A stretch of DNA of 64,000 bases from Acidiphilium sp. C61 (lineage in GTDB: Bacteria; Pseudomonadota; Alphaproteobacteria; Acetobacterales; Acetobacteraceae), in NCBI RefSeq assembly GCF_902712915.1, contig NZ_CACTIA010000005.1:2702501-2766500 (forward strand). Direction: 5' to 3'. A model generated the notes under the pieces. The model ran no database searches, was not told the origin of the DNA, and worked only from the letters and a program-made list of their open reading frames with translations. Position numbers and translations under genes: made by a program. This document shows, one piece after another, positions 18,272-25,259 of this stretch. Positions within the stretch are counted from its first letter, which is position 1. Every line of letters begins with the position of its first letter.

Positions 18272-18820
18272 TTAGCCCGCCGCGCCGCTTTGGGCAAGTT
18301 TTCGCTCCGCCGCCGCCAGCGCCGCGCGGATGATCCCGAGCCCCTCGCGGTGCCAGCGCTGGACCGTTTTGTGATCCGCCCGCAGCACGCCGCCGAGCCG
18401 GCGCCAGGGAAACAGGTGCCGCCCGGTCAGCGGATGGGTCAGTGCCCGCGCGCCGAGAATCCGCCGCAGCACGAACCGCTCCTCCGGGATCGCGGCGAGC
18501 CAGCCGAGCGCCTCGTCCATCCGGTCGATCTCGGCACCCGAGGGGTGCGGCGGGCGAATGCGCGAGGCCTCCCAGCCATAGGCATCGAGCGCGCTGCGCA
18601 CCACGTCGTAGCGGGTGATCCTGAGATGCGGCGAATAGCCCCGCTCGGGCAGCGCCAGCAGGCACGAGCCCGCCGCCTCCAGCCGTGACGCGATCGCGCC
18701 GATCGGATCCGCCGCCCCGCTGACCGCCGGGCATGGCGCAATTGCCACCATCCCGCTCGTCCCGGCGCGCAGGCCCGAGCCCAGCACCTCGCCCGCCCGT
18801 TGCGCCCGCATTGTGCTCAT
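18272..18820 (-). CDS. DUF6362-like helix-turn-helix protein
   Basis: A 182-residue protein of alphaproteobacterial/phage type. The N-terminal ~35 residues are variable. Then come a helical block RLEAAGSCLLALPERG and the stretch SALDAYGWEASRIRPPHPSGAEIDRMDEALGWLAAIPEE. The end resembles a HTH: FPWRRLGGVLRADHKTVQRWHREGLGIIRAALAA. I assign it to the DUF6362-like family from memory of that pattern, without a search. It overlaps the preceding HTH gene by ATGA, so the two are coupled. Function unknown; probably DNA binding. Confidence 0.6.
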   Translation of the reverse strand: MSTMRAQRAGEVLGSGLRAGTSGMVAIAPCPAVSGAADPIGAIASRLEAAGSCLLALPERGYSPHLRITRYDVVRSALDAYGWEASRIRPPHPSGAEIDRMDEALGWLAAIPEERFVLRRILGARALTHPLTGRHLFPWRRLGGVLRADHKTVQRWHREGLGIIRAALAAAERKLAQSGAAG

Positions 18821-19134
18821 CGCCTTTCCTCCCGTCCGGGGGCGGCAAGGGGGACGAACGGCGTGCCCTCCAGGATCGTCCCTCGTATCAGCAACCCCCA
18901 GGAGCGCAGATGCCCGGCCGGCAGCGGCGGGCGGTTCGGCTCGTCCTCCGGCGGCGGTTTCGGCCGCGCCGCCTGGCTCGGCCCGCCGGCGGCGCAGAGC
19001 CGCCGCCCGCGCTCGATGATCGTGTTGCGCGACAGGCCGAGCACGGCGGCAATCGTCCCCCAGGTCGCCCCGTCCGCCCGCATGCGGCGGATCGTGGCAT
19101 CGGCGGCGTCGGTCCAGATGCGGCGTTCAGGCAT
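18817..19134 (-). CDS. Small HTH DNA-binding protein
   Basis: A 105-residue protein beginning with a probable HTH of the GcrA/Myb-like type: RIWTDAADATIRRMRADGATWGTIAAVLGLSRNTIIERGRRL (residues 5-46), followed by a Pro-rich linker and a conserved-looking C-terminus (LRSWGLLIRGTILEGTPF). The W-T-x-x-D-x-x-I start resembles alphaproteobacterial GcrA-like regulators, but the protein is shorter than GcrA. Its 5' region is AT-rich and holds a 9-bp inverted repeat. Role unknown. Confidence 0.65.
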   Translation of the reverse strand: MPERRIWTDAADATIRRMRADGATWGTIAAVLGLSRNTIIERGRRLCAAGGPSQAARPKPPPEDEPNRPPLPAGHLRSWGLLIRGTILEGTPFVPLAAPGREERR

Positions 19135-19161
19135 CGCTCATCTCCGTGGTGGATGAGCAGA

Positions 19162-19202
19162 TTGTTAGTTCATTCGGTTAGTGATGTCAATAAAACTAAC
19201 AA
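19162..19202 (-). promoter_or_regulatory. Inverted repeat upstream of small HTH gene
   Basis: TTGTTAGTT and AACTAACAA form a perfect 9-bp inverted repeat with a 23-bp spacer that contains a further GGTTAGT. It lies 28 bp upstream of the HTH gene start, in a conspicuously AT-rich stretch. It is a candidate operator or promoter region, possibly for autoregulation. Confidence 0.45.
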
Positions 19203-19291
19203 ATTGAATCACGCGGCCGCATCCGGGCCTGTCGGCGGATCGCCAGCATCGCCAAGCCGAATGATCAGTCAATCATATGAAAGAATTGAAG

Positions 19292-19711
19292 TTATTCGCC
19301 GGCTCGCGCCGACACTTCGCCCGAGTCAGGCAGGAAAAAAAATCGCGCCCGCAGCAGCACATCGCCCTCGACCGCCGCTTGTACCGCTGCTTCGCCGTTA
19401 GTATCGCCGACAATCACCACGTCGCCCGCCCCGTCTGCCGTCCCCCGCGCACGCTCGAGAAACAGCCGCGTCAGCGCGGCAGCCACCGCGCCGCGCGGCA
19501 CGCAGCACGAACACCCGATCCCATGTCCGAATCGCCGCACCGCCTCCGCCGCAAACCCACCCACGACCCGCGCGCCGGCAGGCGGCGCGAACCCCTCCTG
19601 CACCAGCACCGCATCTCCCGGCGCCACCGCCCCGCCAAACCTGATCGCGATCCGCATTCCTGCTCCGTTTTCGCTCCGGCCGCCGCCTTGCGGCACGGTC
19701 CGATCCTGCAT
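19292..19711 (-). CDS. Small protein with CobW-like GCSCC motif, function unknown
   Basis: A 139-residue protein. The middle reads RFGHGIGCSCCVPRGAVAAALTRLFLERARG, which resembles the GCxCC metal-binding motif and following helix of COG0523/CobW (G3E) GTPases. The Walker A motif and most of the GTPase domain are absent. The next stretch DVVIVGDTNGEAAVQAAVEGD could be a beta-strand/loop. It is the last gene of an apparent lysE-eamA-gene operon (17 bp after the EamA gene). An isolated metal-binding or chaperone-like role is only a guess; the start may also be MRIAIRF further downstream. Confidence 0.55.
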   Translation of the reverse strand: MQDRTVPQGGGRSENGAGMRIAIRFGGAVAPGDAVLVQEGFAPPAGARVVGGFAAEAVRRFGHGIGCSCCVPRGAVAAALTRLFLERARGTADGAGDVVIVGDTNGEAAVQAAVEGDVLLRARFFFLPDSGEVSARAGE

Positions 19712-19728
19712 GATCGGGTAAAGATGCT

Positions 19729-20787
19729 CTAACCTTCTGCGCCCTCGCCGGCAGCCGCGCCGGTCGAATCGGCGATTGTGCGACCGCCGCGCCGCCCCGG
19801 CGCCGCCGTCACCACCAGCCCGGCGATCACCAGCGCCGCCCCCGCCCAGCCCACTGCCGGCAGCCGCTCGCCGACGACAACGACCGCCAGCACCGCCGCC
19901 ACCACCGGCTCGACCAGAGTGATCGTCGTCGCGACACTCACCGGGATCCGCGCCAGCCCGATGCCGAAGCAGAGATAGCCGAGAAACATCGGCACCGCCG
20001 CCATGTAAACGCCCACCGCCGCATTGCCCCATGAATCGAGAAACGCGCCGCCGGTCGCCAGCAGCACCGGCATCAGCAGCGCGCCGCCGATCCCGAACGT
20101 CGCCCCCATCGCCACCACCGAGCGGATGCCGCGCAGCATCATCCGCCGCGCGGTCCAGGCATAGAGCGCATAGGTCAGTCCGCCGACGAGGCCGAGCCCG
20201 ATCCCGAGGCTGCTCCCTTCGCCCGACGCCGCCCCCGGTTCCGACAGGGCGAGCAGCGCCATGCCGGCAATCCCCGGCAGCGCCCCGGCGGCCCAGCGCG
20301 CGGAGAGCCGCGTGCCCGCGTGTGCGCGCTCGATCAGCGCCGAGAAGATCGGCGCCGAGCCGAGGGTCACCACCGTCCCCACCGCCACACCGGACAGCCG
20401 CATCGAGCTGTAGAAGGCGAGGGGATACAGCGCCACCGCGACACCCCCGGCCACGAGCAGTCCTCCGTGCCGCGCCAGCGCCGGCAGGTCGCGCAGGATG
20501 CGGGGAGCGGCGAGCAGCGCCTGCAACAGCCCGCCGATCCCCATCGCCGCGGCACCGATCGCCAGCGGCCCGACCGCGGGCGCGAAGGTCGCGGCCGTGC
20601 CGGTGGTGCCCCAGACCAGCGAGGCGAACAGCACCGCCGCCACCCCGACCGCAAAGCCGCCGTCTTGCCCAGGGGCACTGTCATTGCCGCGCACAAGCGC
20701 GCTGTGATCGCCGTGTCCGCGCGCGCCGCCGTCCCCGGCCACCGTCATCCCGCCCTCCATCCTTGCCCCGACCGCGAGGTCGTCCAA
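19729..20787 (-). CDS. EamA/DMT superfamily transporter
   Basis: A 352-residue membrane protein with ten predicted helices in two EamA repeats, for example LFASLVWGTTGTAATFAP early on and VEPVVAAVLAVVVVGERLPAVGWAGAALVIAGL near the end. The first ~45 residues are hydrophilic, Gly/Asp-rich, and may be an over-long start. Lies between lysE-like and the GCSCC gene on the same strand, so metabolite export is likely; the substrate is unknown. Confidence 0.85.
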   Translation of the reverse strand: MDDLAVGARMEGGMTVAGDGGARGHGDHSALVRGNDSAPGQDGGFAVGVAAVLFASLVWGTTGTAATFAPAVGPLAIGAAAMGIGGLLQALLAAPRILRDLPALARHGGLLVAGGVAVALYPLAFYSSMRLSGVAVGTVVTLGSAPIFSALIERAHAGTRLSARWAAGALPGIAGMALLALSEPGAASGEGSSLGIGLGLVGGLTYALYAWTARRMMLRGIRSVVAMGATFGIGGALLMPVLLATGGAFLDSWGNAAVGVYMAAVPMFLGYLCFGIGLARIPVSVATTITLVEPVVAAVLAVVVVGERLPAVGWAGAALVIAGLVVTAAPGRRGGRTIADSTGAAAGEGAEG

Positions 20788-20834
20788 TGAGGGCTATTTC
20801 CGGCCTCCGCACCGAAACCGCAATCGGGCGGACT

Positions 20835-21461
20835 TCATGTCGGGAATGTCGCGGCCTTCAGCAGCAGCGAGGCAGCGAGCAGCAGCATCGTGACGCCAAC
20901 CACCCGGTCCAGCACCCACCATGCGGCGGGCCGGCCGAACACCGGGCGGAGCATACGCGCGCCGAAGCCGAGAGCGGCGAACCACGAGAGGCTGGCGCTC
21001 ATCGCCCCGGCTGCGAAAACCGGCCGCAGCGCCACCGGCTGCGTCGCCCCGATCGCGCCGAGCAGCAGCACTGTGTCGAGATAGACATGCGGGTTGAGAA
21101 AGGTGAACCCCGCCGTCGCCAGCAGCGCCCGGCGCAGCGTCACCCGCTCGCCCGCGCCGAGATCCACCGCCGCCAGCGCCTGCCGCCGCAGCGCCGCGAT
21201 GCCGTTCCAGCCGAGAAACGCCGCCCCGCCCAGCGTCAGCACCAGGGTGAAGCGCGGCGCGGCGCCGATGAACGCGCCGACCCCGCCCACCCCGGCGGCG
21301 ATCAGCACCGCATCCGCGAGGGCGCAGAACGCCACCACCGCGCCCACATGCTCGCGCCGCAACCCCTGCCGCAGCACGAACAGGTTCTGCGCCCCGATCG
21401 CGATGATCAGCGCCGCCGAAGCCGCATAGCCGGCGAGAAAGGAAGCTGCATATCCGCTCAT
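20835..21461 (-). CDS. LysE/ArgO family amino-acid exporter
   Basis: A 208-residue membrane protein with six hydrophobic segments and the LysE signature AALIIAIGAQNLFVLRQGLRREH near the N-terminus plus TAGFTFLNPHVYLDTVLLLG in the middle. This branch exports basic amino acids such as Lys and Arg. It is divergent from a LysR-type gene of the ArgP/LysG kind, the usual regulator of such exporters. Confidence 0.9.
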   Translation of the reverse strand: MSGYAASFLAGYAASAALIIAIGAQNLFVLRQGLRREHVGAVVAFCALADAVLIAAGVGGVGAFIGAAPRFTLVLTLGGAAFLGWNGIAALRRQALAAVDLGAGERVTLRRALLATAGFTFLNPHVYLDTVLLLGAIGATQPVALRPVFAAGAMSASLSWFAALGFGARMLRPVFGRPAAWWVLDRVVGVTMLLLAASLLLKAATFPT

Positions 21462-21514
21462 GCGTCAGCCTATGGCCGCGCCGATCAAATCAGGAAAGCT
21501 TGTTTTTCTAATGT

Positions 21515-21535
21515 GAACGAAGTAGCGCTTCATTC
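21515..21535. promoter_or_regulatory. Candidate LysR-type operator between lysE-like gene and regulator
   Basis: GAACGAAG and CTTCATTC form an 8-bp inverted repeat (one mismatch) with a 5-bp centre, ending directly at the regulator's GTG codon, in the 74-bp divergent intergenic region. Confidence 0.4.
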
Positions 21536-22375
21536 GTGCTGGATTATCCCGCCCTTGCCGCCCTGCTCGGCGTCACCCCGTCCGCGATCTCCCAGCGTGT
21601 CCGCGGTCTTGAGGAGCGGATCGGCGCGATCCTGATCATCCGCGGCCAGCCCTGCACGCCGACCGCGCTGGGCAGCCGCCTCTGCGCGCACGCCGATCGC
21701 GTCCATCTGCTCGAAGTCGATCTCGCGCCGCTCCTGCCCGAGGCGGACGCCGGCCATGCGCCCACCCTGCGCATCGCGGTCAATGCCGACAGTCTCGCCA
21801 CCTGGTTCCCCGACGCCGTCGCCGGTTTCAGCCGCGACAGCCGGACCCTGCTCGACCTCGTGCTGGACGACGAATCCCACACCGCCGCCCGCCTGCGCGC
21901 CGGCGAGGTGCTCGCCGCCGTCACCGCCGATCCCGAACCCGCCCAGGGCTGCCGCACCATTCCGCTCGGCGCGATGCGCTATGCCGCCTGCGCCAGCCCC
22001 GCCTTCCTCGCCCGCTACTTTCCCGGCGGCATCACCGCCGCCACCCTGGCATCCGCTCCGCATCTGCGGTTCGACCGGCGGGACACGCTGCAAGCGCGCT
22101 GGGCCATGGCGGCGCATGGCGCCAGCCTCGCCGGCCCCACTCATTTCGTGCCCTCGGCGCATGCCTTTCTCGACCTCGCGCTGGCCGGCCTCGGCTGGGG
22201 CCTGCACCCGCTCGCGCTGGCCGCAGCGCATCTCGCCGCCGGCCGTCTCGTCGAACTGCCCCCGGCTCAGCGGCTCGACGTCGCACTCTACTGGACGGTG
22301 GCCCGCCTTCACGCTGCCCCGCTGCGCCGCCTGACCCGCGATGTCGCCGCCGCCGCCCGCCGCCATCTCGCCTGA
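21536..22375 (+). CDS. LysR-type regulator ArgP/LysG-like, HTH shortened in frame
   Basis: A 279-residue LysR-family protein; the C-terminal inducer-binding region and the QPCTPTALG segment after the HTH match ArgP/LysG. The N-terminus reads MLDYPALAAL and then directly LGVTPSAISQRVRGLEERIGAILI. In ArgP proteins about 15 residues (end of helix 1, helix 2 start) normally stand between these two blocks. The reading frame is intact, so this looks like an in-frame deletion in the winged HTH. The GTG start is the only one available, since TAA precedes it in frame. DNA binding is doubtful. Confidence 0.8.
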   Translation: MLDYPALAALLGVTPSAISQRVRGLEERIGAILIIRGQPCTPTALGSRLCAHADRVHLLEVDLAPLLPEADAGHAPTLRIAVNADSLATWFPDAVAGFSRDSRTLLDLVLDDESHTAARLRAGEVLAAVTADPEPAQGCRTIPLGAMRYAACASPAFLARYFPGGITAATLASAPHLRFDRRDTLQARWAMAAHGASLAGPTHFVPSAHAFLDLALAGLGWGLHPLALAAAHLAAGRLVELPPAQRLDVALYWTVARLHAAPLRRLTRDVAAAARRHLA

Positions 22376-22380
22376 TCCCG
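22359..22380 (+). repeat. 22-bp direct repeat, left partner
   Basis: GCCGCCATCTCGC-x-TGATCCCG is found here (covering the 3' end of the LysR gene) and again at 25168-25189, with one mismatch. The pair brackets the first copy of the 2.8-kb duplicated block. Confidence 0.75.
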
Positions 22381-25166
22381 AGCGCTGCCACGCGTAGCGG
22401 CTGTCGATTGCCAATACCAAAAAGTTACTTTAACTGCCGCGCGCATGACCGGAACGTCATCCTGCGTGCCCGCCGAATGGCTCGACCGCCATCCTCTCGT
22501 CCCGCTGCTCATCCTCGCTTTGGCCCCGCTGCTGGGCCTGCTGCCAGACTGGCTGTTCGGCCTCAGCCTGAACCCGATCTGGACGAACTCCGGTGCCGCG
22601 ACCGGCAGCCTCCCCGGCCTGATCCACGGCCAGTCGATCGGCGATCCCAATATCGGCTGGACCAGTCAGGCCCTCGGCCATCTCGCTGCGGAAGACTGGC
22701 TGCACCTGCGCCTGCCCTGGTGGAACCCCGATAACGGCATCGGCCTGCCGCTCGCCGGCGAAATCCAGCCGGAGGCCTTCTTTCTGCCCTTCGTGCTGCT
22801 CCTTGCCCTGCCGGCCGGCGTCGTCTGGCTGCAAACCCTGATGCAGGCCATGGTCGGCCTCGCGACCTACGCCCTGTTCCGCCGGCTGTCCCTCGGCCGC
22901 CTCGCCGCCCTCGCCGGCGCGCTGCTCTTCGCCTTCAACTCTGTCTTTGCCTTTCCGCCACATATCGGCGAACTCTGCGCGATGCCCTTCCTGCCCATCC
23001 TCCTGCACGGCATCGAGGATGCGCGCGACGAGGCACACCCCCACCGCGCCGTCATTCTCCTCGCGCTCGGCATCGCCTTCTCGATCCTGGCCGGCTTCCC
23101 CGAGGCTGCCTATGTCAACGGCCTGTTCGCCCTCGCCTGGGCCGCCTTCCGCCTCGTCCGCGCCCCGCGCCGGGTGTGCTTTGCCCTGCGCATCGCCGCC
23201 GGCGGATTCTGCGGCCTCGCCATCGCGGCGCCGCAACTCGTCGCCTTCGCCGATGCCCTGCTCGCCAGCGGCCAACTCGGCGGCCATAATTTCGGCCTGC
23301 AAGTCATCCCCGTGCGGGGTATCGCCGGCATCCTCGTGCCCTATGTCTTCGGCCCGCTGAACGACTTGATCGGCAGCAAACCCCTCTACGACATCGCGGG
23401 TTCGACCGGACATTTCATTGGCCTGCTGCCCATCCTCGCCGCCCTGTTCGGGCTGATCGCGGCGCGCGATCGCGGCCTTGCCTGGTTCCTTGGCGGCTGG
23501 ACGCTGCTCTGTCTCGGCCGCCTGTTCGGCTTCCCCCCGATCATCGCCGTCAGCCTCCTCATCCCCGGCCTGATCAAGGTCTATTTCTGGCGCTACGCGA
23601 CCCCCATCTGGCTGTTGCCGATCGCGACCCTCGCCGCAAGCGGGCTTGACGCGGCCCGCTTTGCGTCATTGCCGCGCGCCCTGCCGCTGTTGGTGGTCTT
23701 CATCCTTCTGGTGCTCTCCGGCGTGCTGGCGGCGCCGTCCCTGCTGCCATGGCACCTCGCCGGCGCCGTCGCCACGATCCAGCTTGCCTGGTATCGCGCC
23801 GCCCTCGCCGCCGGCGCCGCCGGCCTGCTGCTCGCCGCCCTCGCGCTCTACGCCCTGCGCGGCGAGGCCCGGCGCCTCGCCTTCGCCGCCCTTCTCGCCA
23901 CCAACGCCATCGCCCTGTTCCTCGTCCCCCGGCTCGGCAATCACCGCGCCGGCACGCTCGATACCGCGGCGATATCCTATCTCCGCACCCATCTCACCCC
24001 CGCCCGCGCCTATTCGATCGGCCCGATCTTCGCCAATTACTCCGCCTATTTCGGCTATCCCGACATCACCTACGACTACTTCCCGGCCGATCTCTCCTTC
24101 GCCCGCTACATCCACGACCATCTCGTCCCGGAGTTCTGGACCCACCGGCCGCCGCCACTCTTCCAGGTGCCCTTTGTCCCCCTCACGCCCGATATCGCGC
24201 GTGCTGAATTCCTGCGCCGCGAGCCGGCCTATGCCGCGCTTGCCATCCGCTACCTGATTGCCCCCGCATCCTTCACACCCGCGCCCACCGTCGCCTTCCC
24301 GCCGATCAGCGCCAATGCCATGGCCATTCCCCTCGCGCCCGGCCATGCGGTCACCTTCCGCGGCACCGCGTCCGCCGCGCTCGCCAAGCTCCCCGCGTTT
24401 ACCCGGATCGGCATCCTCCACGGCACCTACGGCAACGCTGCCAACGGCACAGGGATCATCACGATCTGCCCCGGCGCGCCTGGCGCACCCGGCGCCGCCT
24501 GCGCGTCCGGCCGCGCGCCGATGCGCGGCTCGCCGGACAACGGGCCCTTCACGGTCAAGCTGAACCATCCGGTCCATCTGCATCAGGGCGAGGCCTTCAC
24601 CATCACCTTCGCCCATCGCGGCGGCACCAATCCCGATGCCGTCTGGGCCTACATCACCAGCAGTCCCACCGCCGTCGCGATCACCCTGCCCGACGGCAAG
24701 CCGGTCCCCTTCCACACCCCGCGCCTCGTGTTCAGCGCTCCCCCGCCGCCATACCTGGTCCGTGCCTGGTCGGATAATCAGCTCAGCATCTGGCGCCTGA
24801 CCAACGCCGCGCCGTTCTACACGACCGACCCGGCCTGTTCCCTCGCATCGCCCGGCACCGATCACGTGATTGCCACCTGTGCGGCGCCCGCGCGCCTGAC
24901 CCGCCGCGAACTCTACGCCGCCGGCTGGCGCGCGACCGACAATGCGACACCTGTTCCGCTCACCCGCACCGGCGAGGTCTTCCAGTCCGTCCCCCTGCAC
25001 AAGGGGATTAACCGTCTGCGCTTCACCTTCGCGCCGCGCTACAGCCGCTATGCCTGGATCGCCGCGTCTCTCGGCCTCCTCGCGCTCCTGGCCGAGGCGG
25101 CGCGCGGCATCGGCGCAGGAGCACGGCGTAACGCAGGGCGCTGAGCCAACCCGCCCTCCCGCCACC
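22361..25166 (+). repeat. 2.8-kb direct repeat, copy 1
   Basis: This 2,806-bp block is repeated at 31412-34217. Differences that I can find by eye are two mismatches in the first ~22 bases and one synonymous change inside the gene (24775 T versus C). It carries one complete membrane-protein gene and its upstream ~80 bp. Confidence 0.95.
22445..25144 (+). CDS. Large polytopic membrane protein, YfhO/GT-C-like, copy 1
   Basis: An 899-residue protein. The N-terminal two thirds is hydrophobic with about 12-13 helices, starting PLVPLLILALAPLLGLLPDWLF. The first extracytoplasmic loop carries WWNPDNGIGLPLAGE, a pattern seen in YfhO/GT-C-type glycosyltransferases, where such a loop holds acidic catalytic or lipid-binding residues. 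Residues from about 590 on form a large periplasmic domain, and the C-terminus ends with one more helix (YAWIAASLGLLALLAEAARG). The substrate is unknown; glycan or lipid glycosylation is inferred only from the fold. An identical protein is encoded at 31496-34195. Confidence 0.75.
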   Translation: MTGTSSCVPAEWLDRHPLVPLLILALAPLLGLLPDWLFGLSLNPIWTNSGAATGSLPGLIHGQSIGDPNIGWTSQALGHLAAEDWLHLRLPWWNPDNGIGLPLAGEIQPEAFFLPFVLLLALPAGVVWLQTLMQAMVGLATYALFRRLSLGRLAALAGALLFAFNSVFAFPPHIGELCAMPFLPILLHGIEDARDEAHPHRAVILLALGIAFSILAGFPEAAYVNGLFALAWAAFRLVRAPRRVCFALRIAAGGFCGLAIAAPQLVAFADALLASGQLGGHNFGLQVIPVRGIAGILVPYVFGPLNDLIGSKPLYDIAGSTGHFIGLLPILAALFGLIAARDRGLAWFLGGWTLLCLGRLFGFPPIIAVSLLIPGLIKVYFWRYATPIWLLPIATLAASGLDAARFASLPRALPLLVVFILLVLSGVLAAPSLLPWHLAGAVATIQLAWYRAALAAGAAGLLLAALALYALRGEARRLAFAALLATNAIALFLVPRLGNHRAGTLDTAAISYLRTHLTPARAYSIGPIFANYSAYFGYPDITYDYFPADLSFARYIHDHLVPEFWTHRPPPLFQVPFVPLTPDIARAEFLRREPAYAALAIRYLIAPASFTPAPTVAFPPISANAMAIPLAPGHAVTFRGTASAALAKLPAFTRIGILHGTYGNAANGTGIITICPGAPGAPGAACASGRAPMRGSPDNGPFTVKLNHPVHLHQGEAFTITFAHRGGTNPDAVWAYITSSPTAVAITLPDGKPVPFHTPRLVFSAPPPPYLVRAWSDNQLSIWRLTNAAPFYTTDPACSLASPGTDHVIATCAAPARLTRRELYAAGWRATDNATPVPLTRTGEVFQSVPLHKGINRLRFTFAPRYSRYAWIAASLGLLALLAEAARGIGAGARRNAGR

Positions 25167-25167
25167 T

Positions 25168-25189
25168 GCCGCCATCTCGCATGATCCCG
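25168..25189 (+). repeat. 22-bp direct repeat, right partner
   Basis: Matches 22359-22380 at 21 of 22 bases and lies immediately after the end of duplicate copy 1. The equivalent sequence is absent after copy 2. Confidence 0.75.
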
Positions 25190-25259
25190 CCCGGCGCAAC
25201 GTGCCCCCGCCGCCGCTCCGGATTGGAATTGTCGAGGCGTTACTATATCTGGTCCCATC

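Noticed and set aside
25145..25259. Cobalamin or SAM riboswitch upstream of metH
   Set aside because: I looked for B12-box and SAM-II like sequence in these 115 bp and saw none; the region is mostly the duplicate end and the 22-bp repeat.
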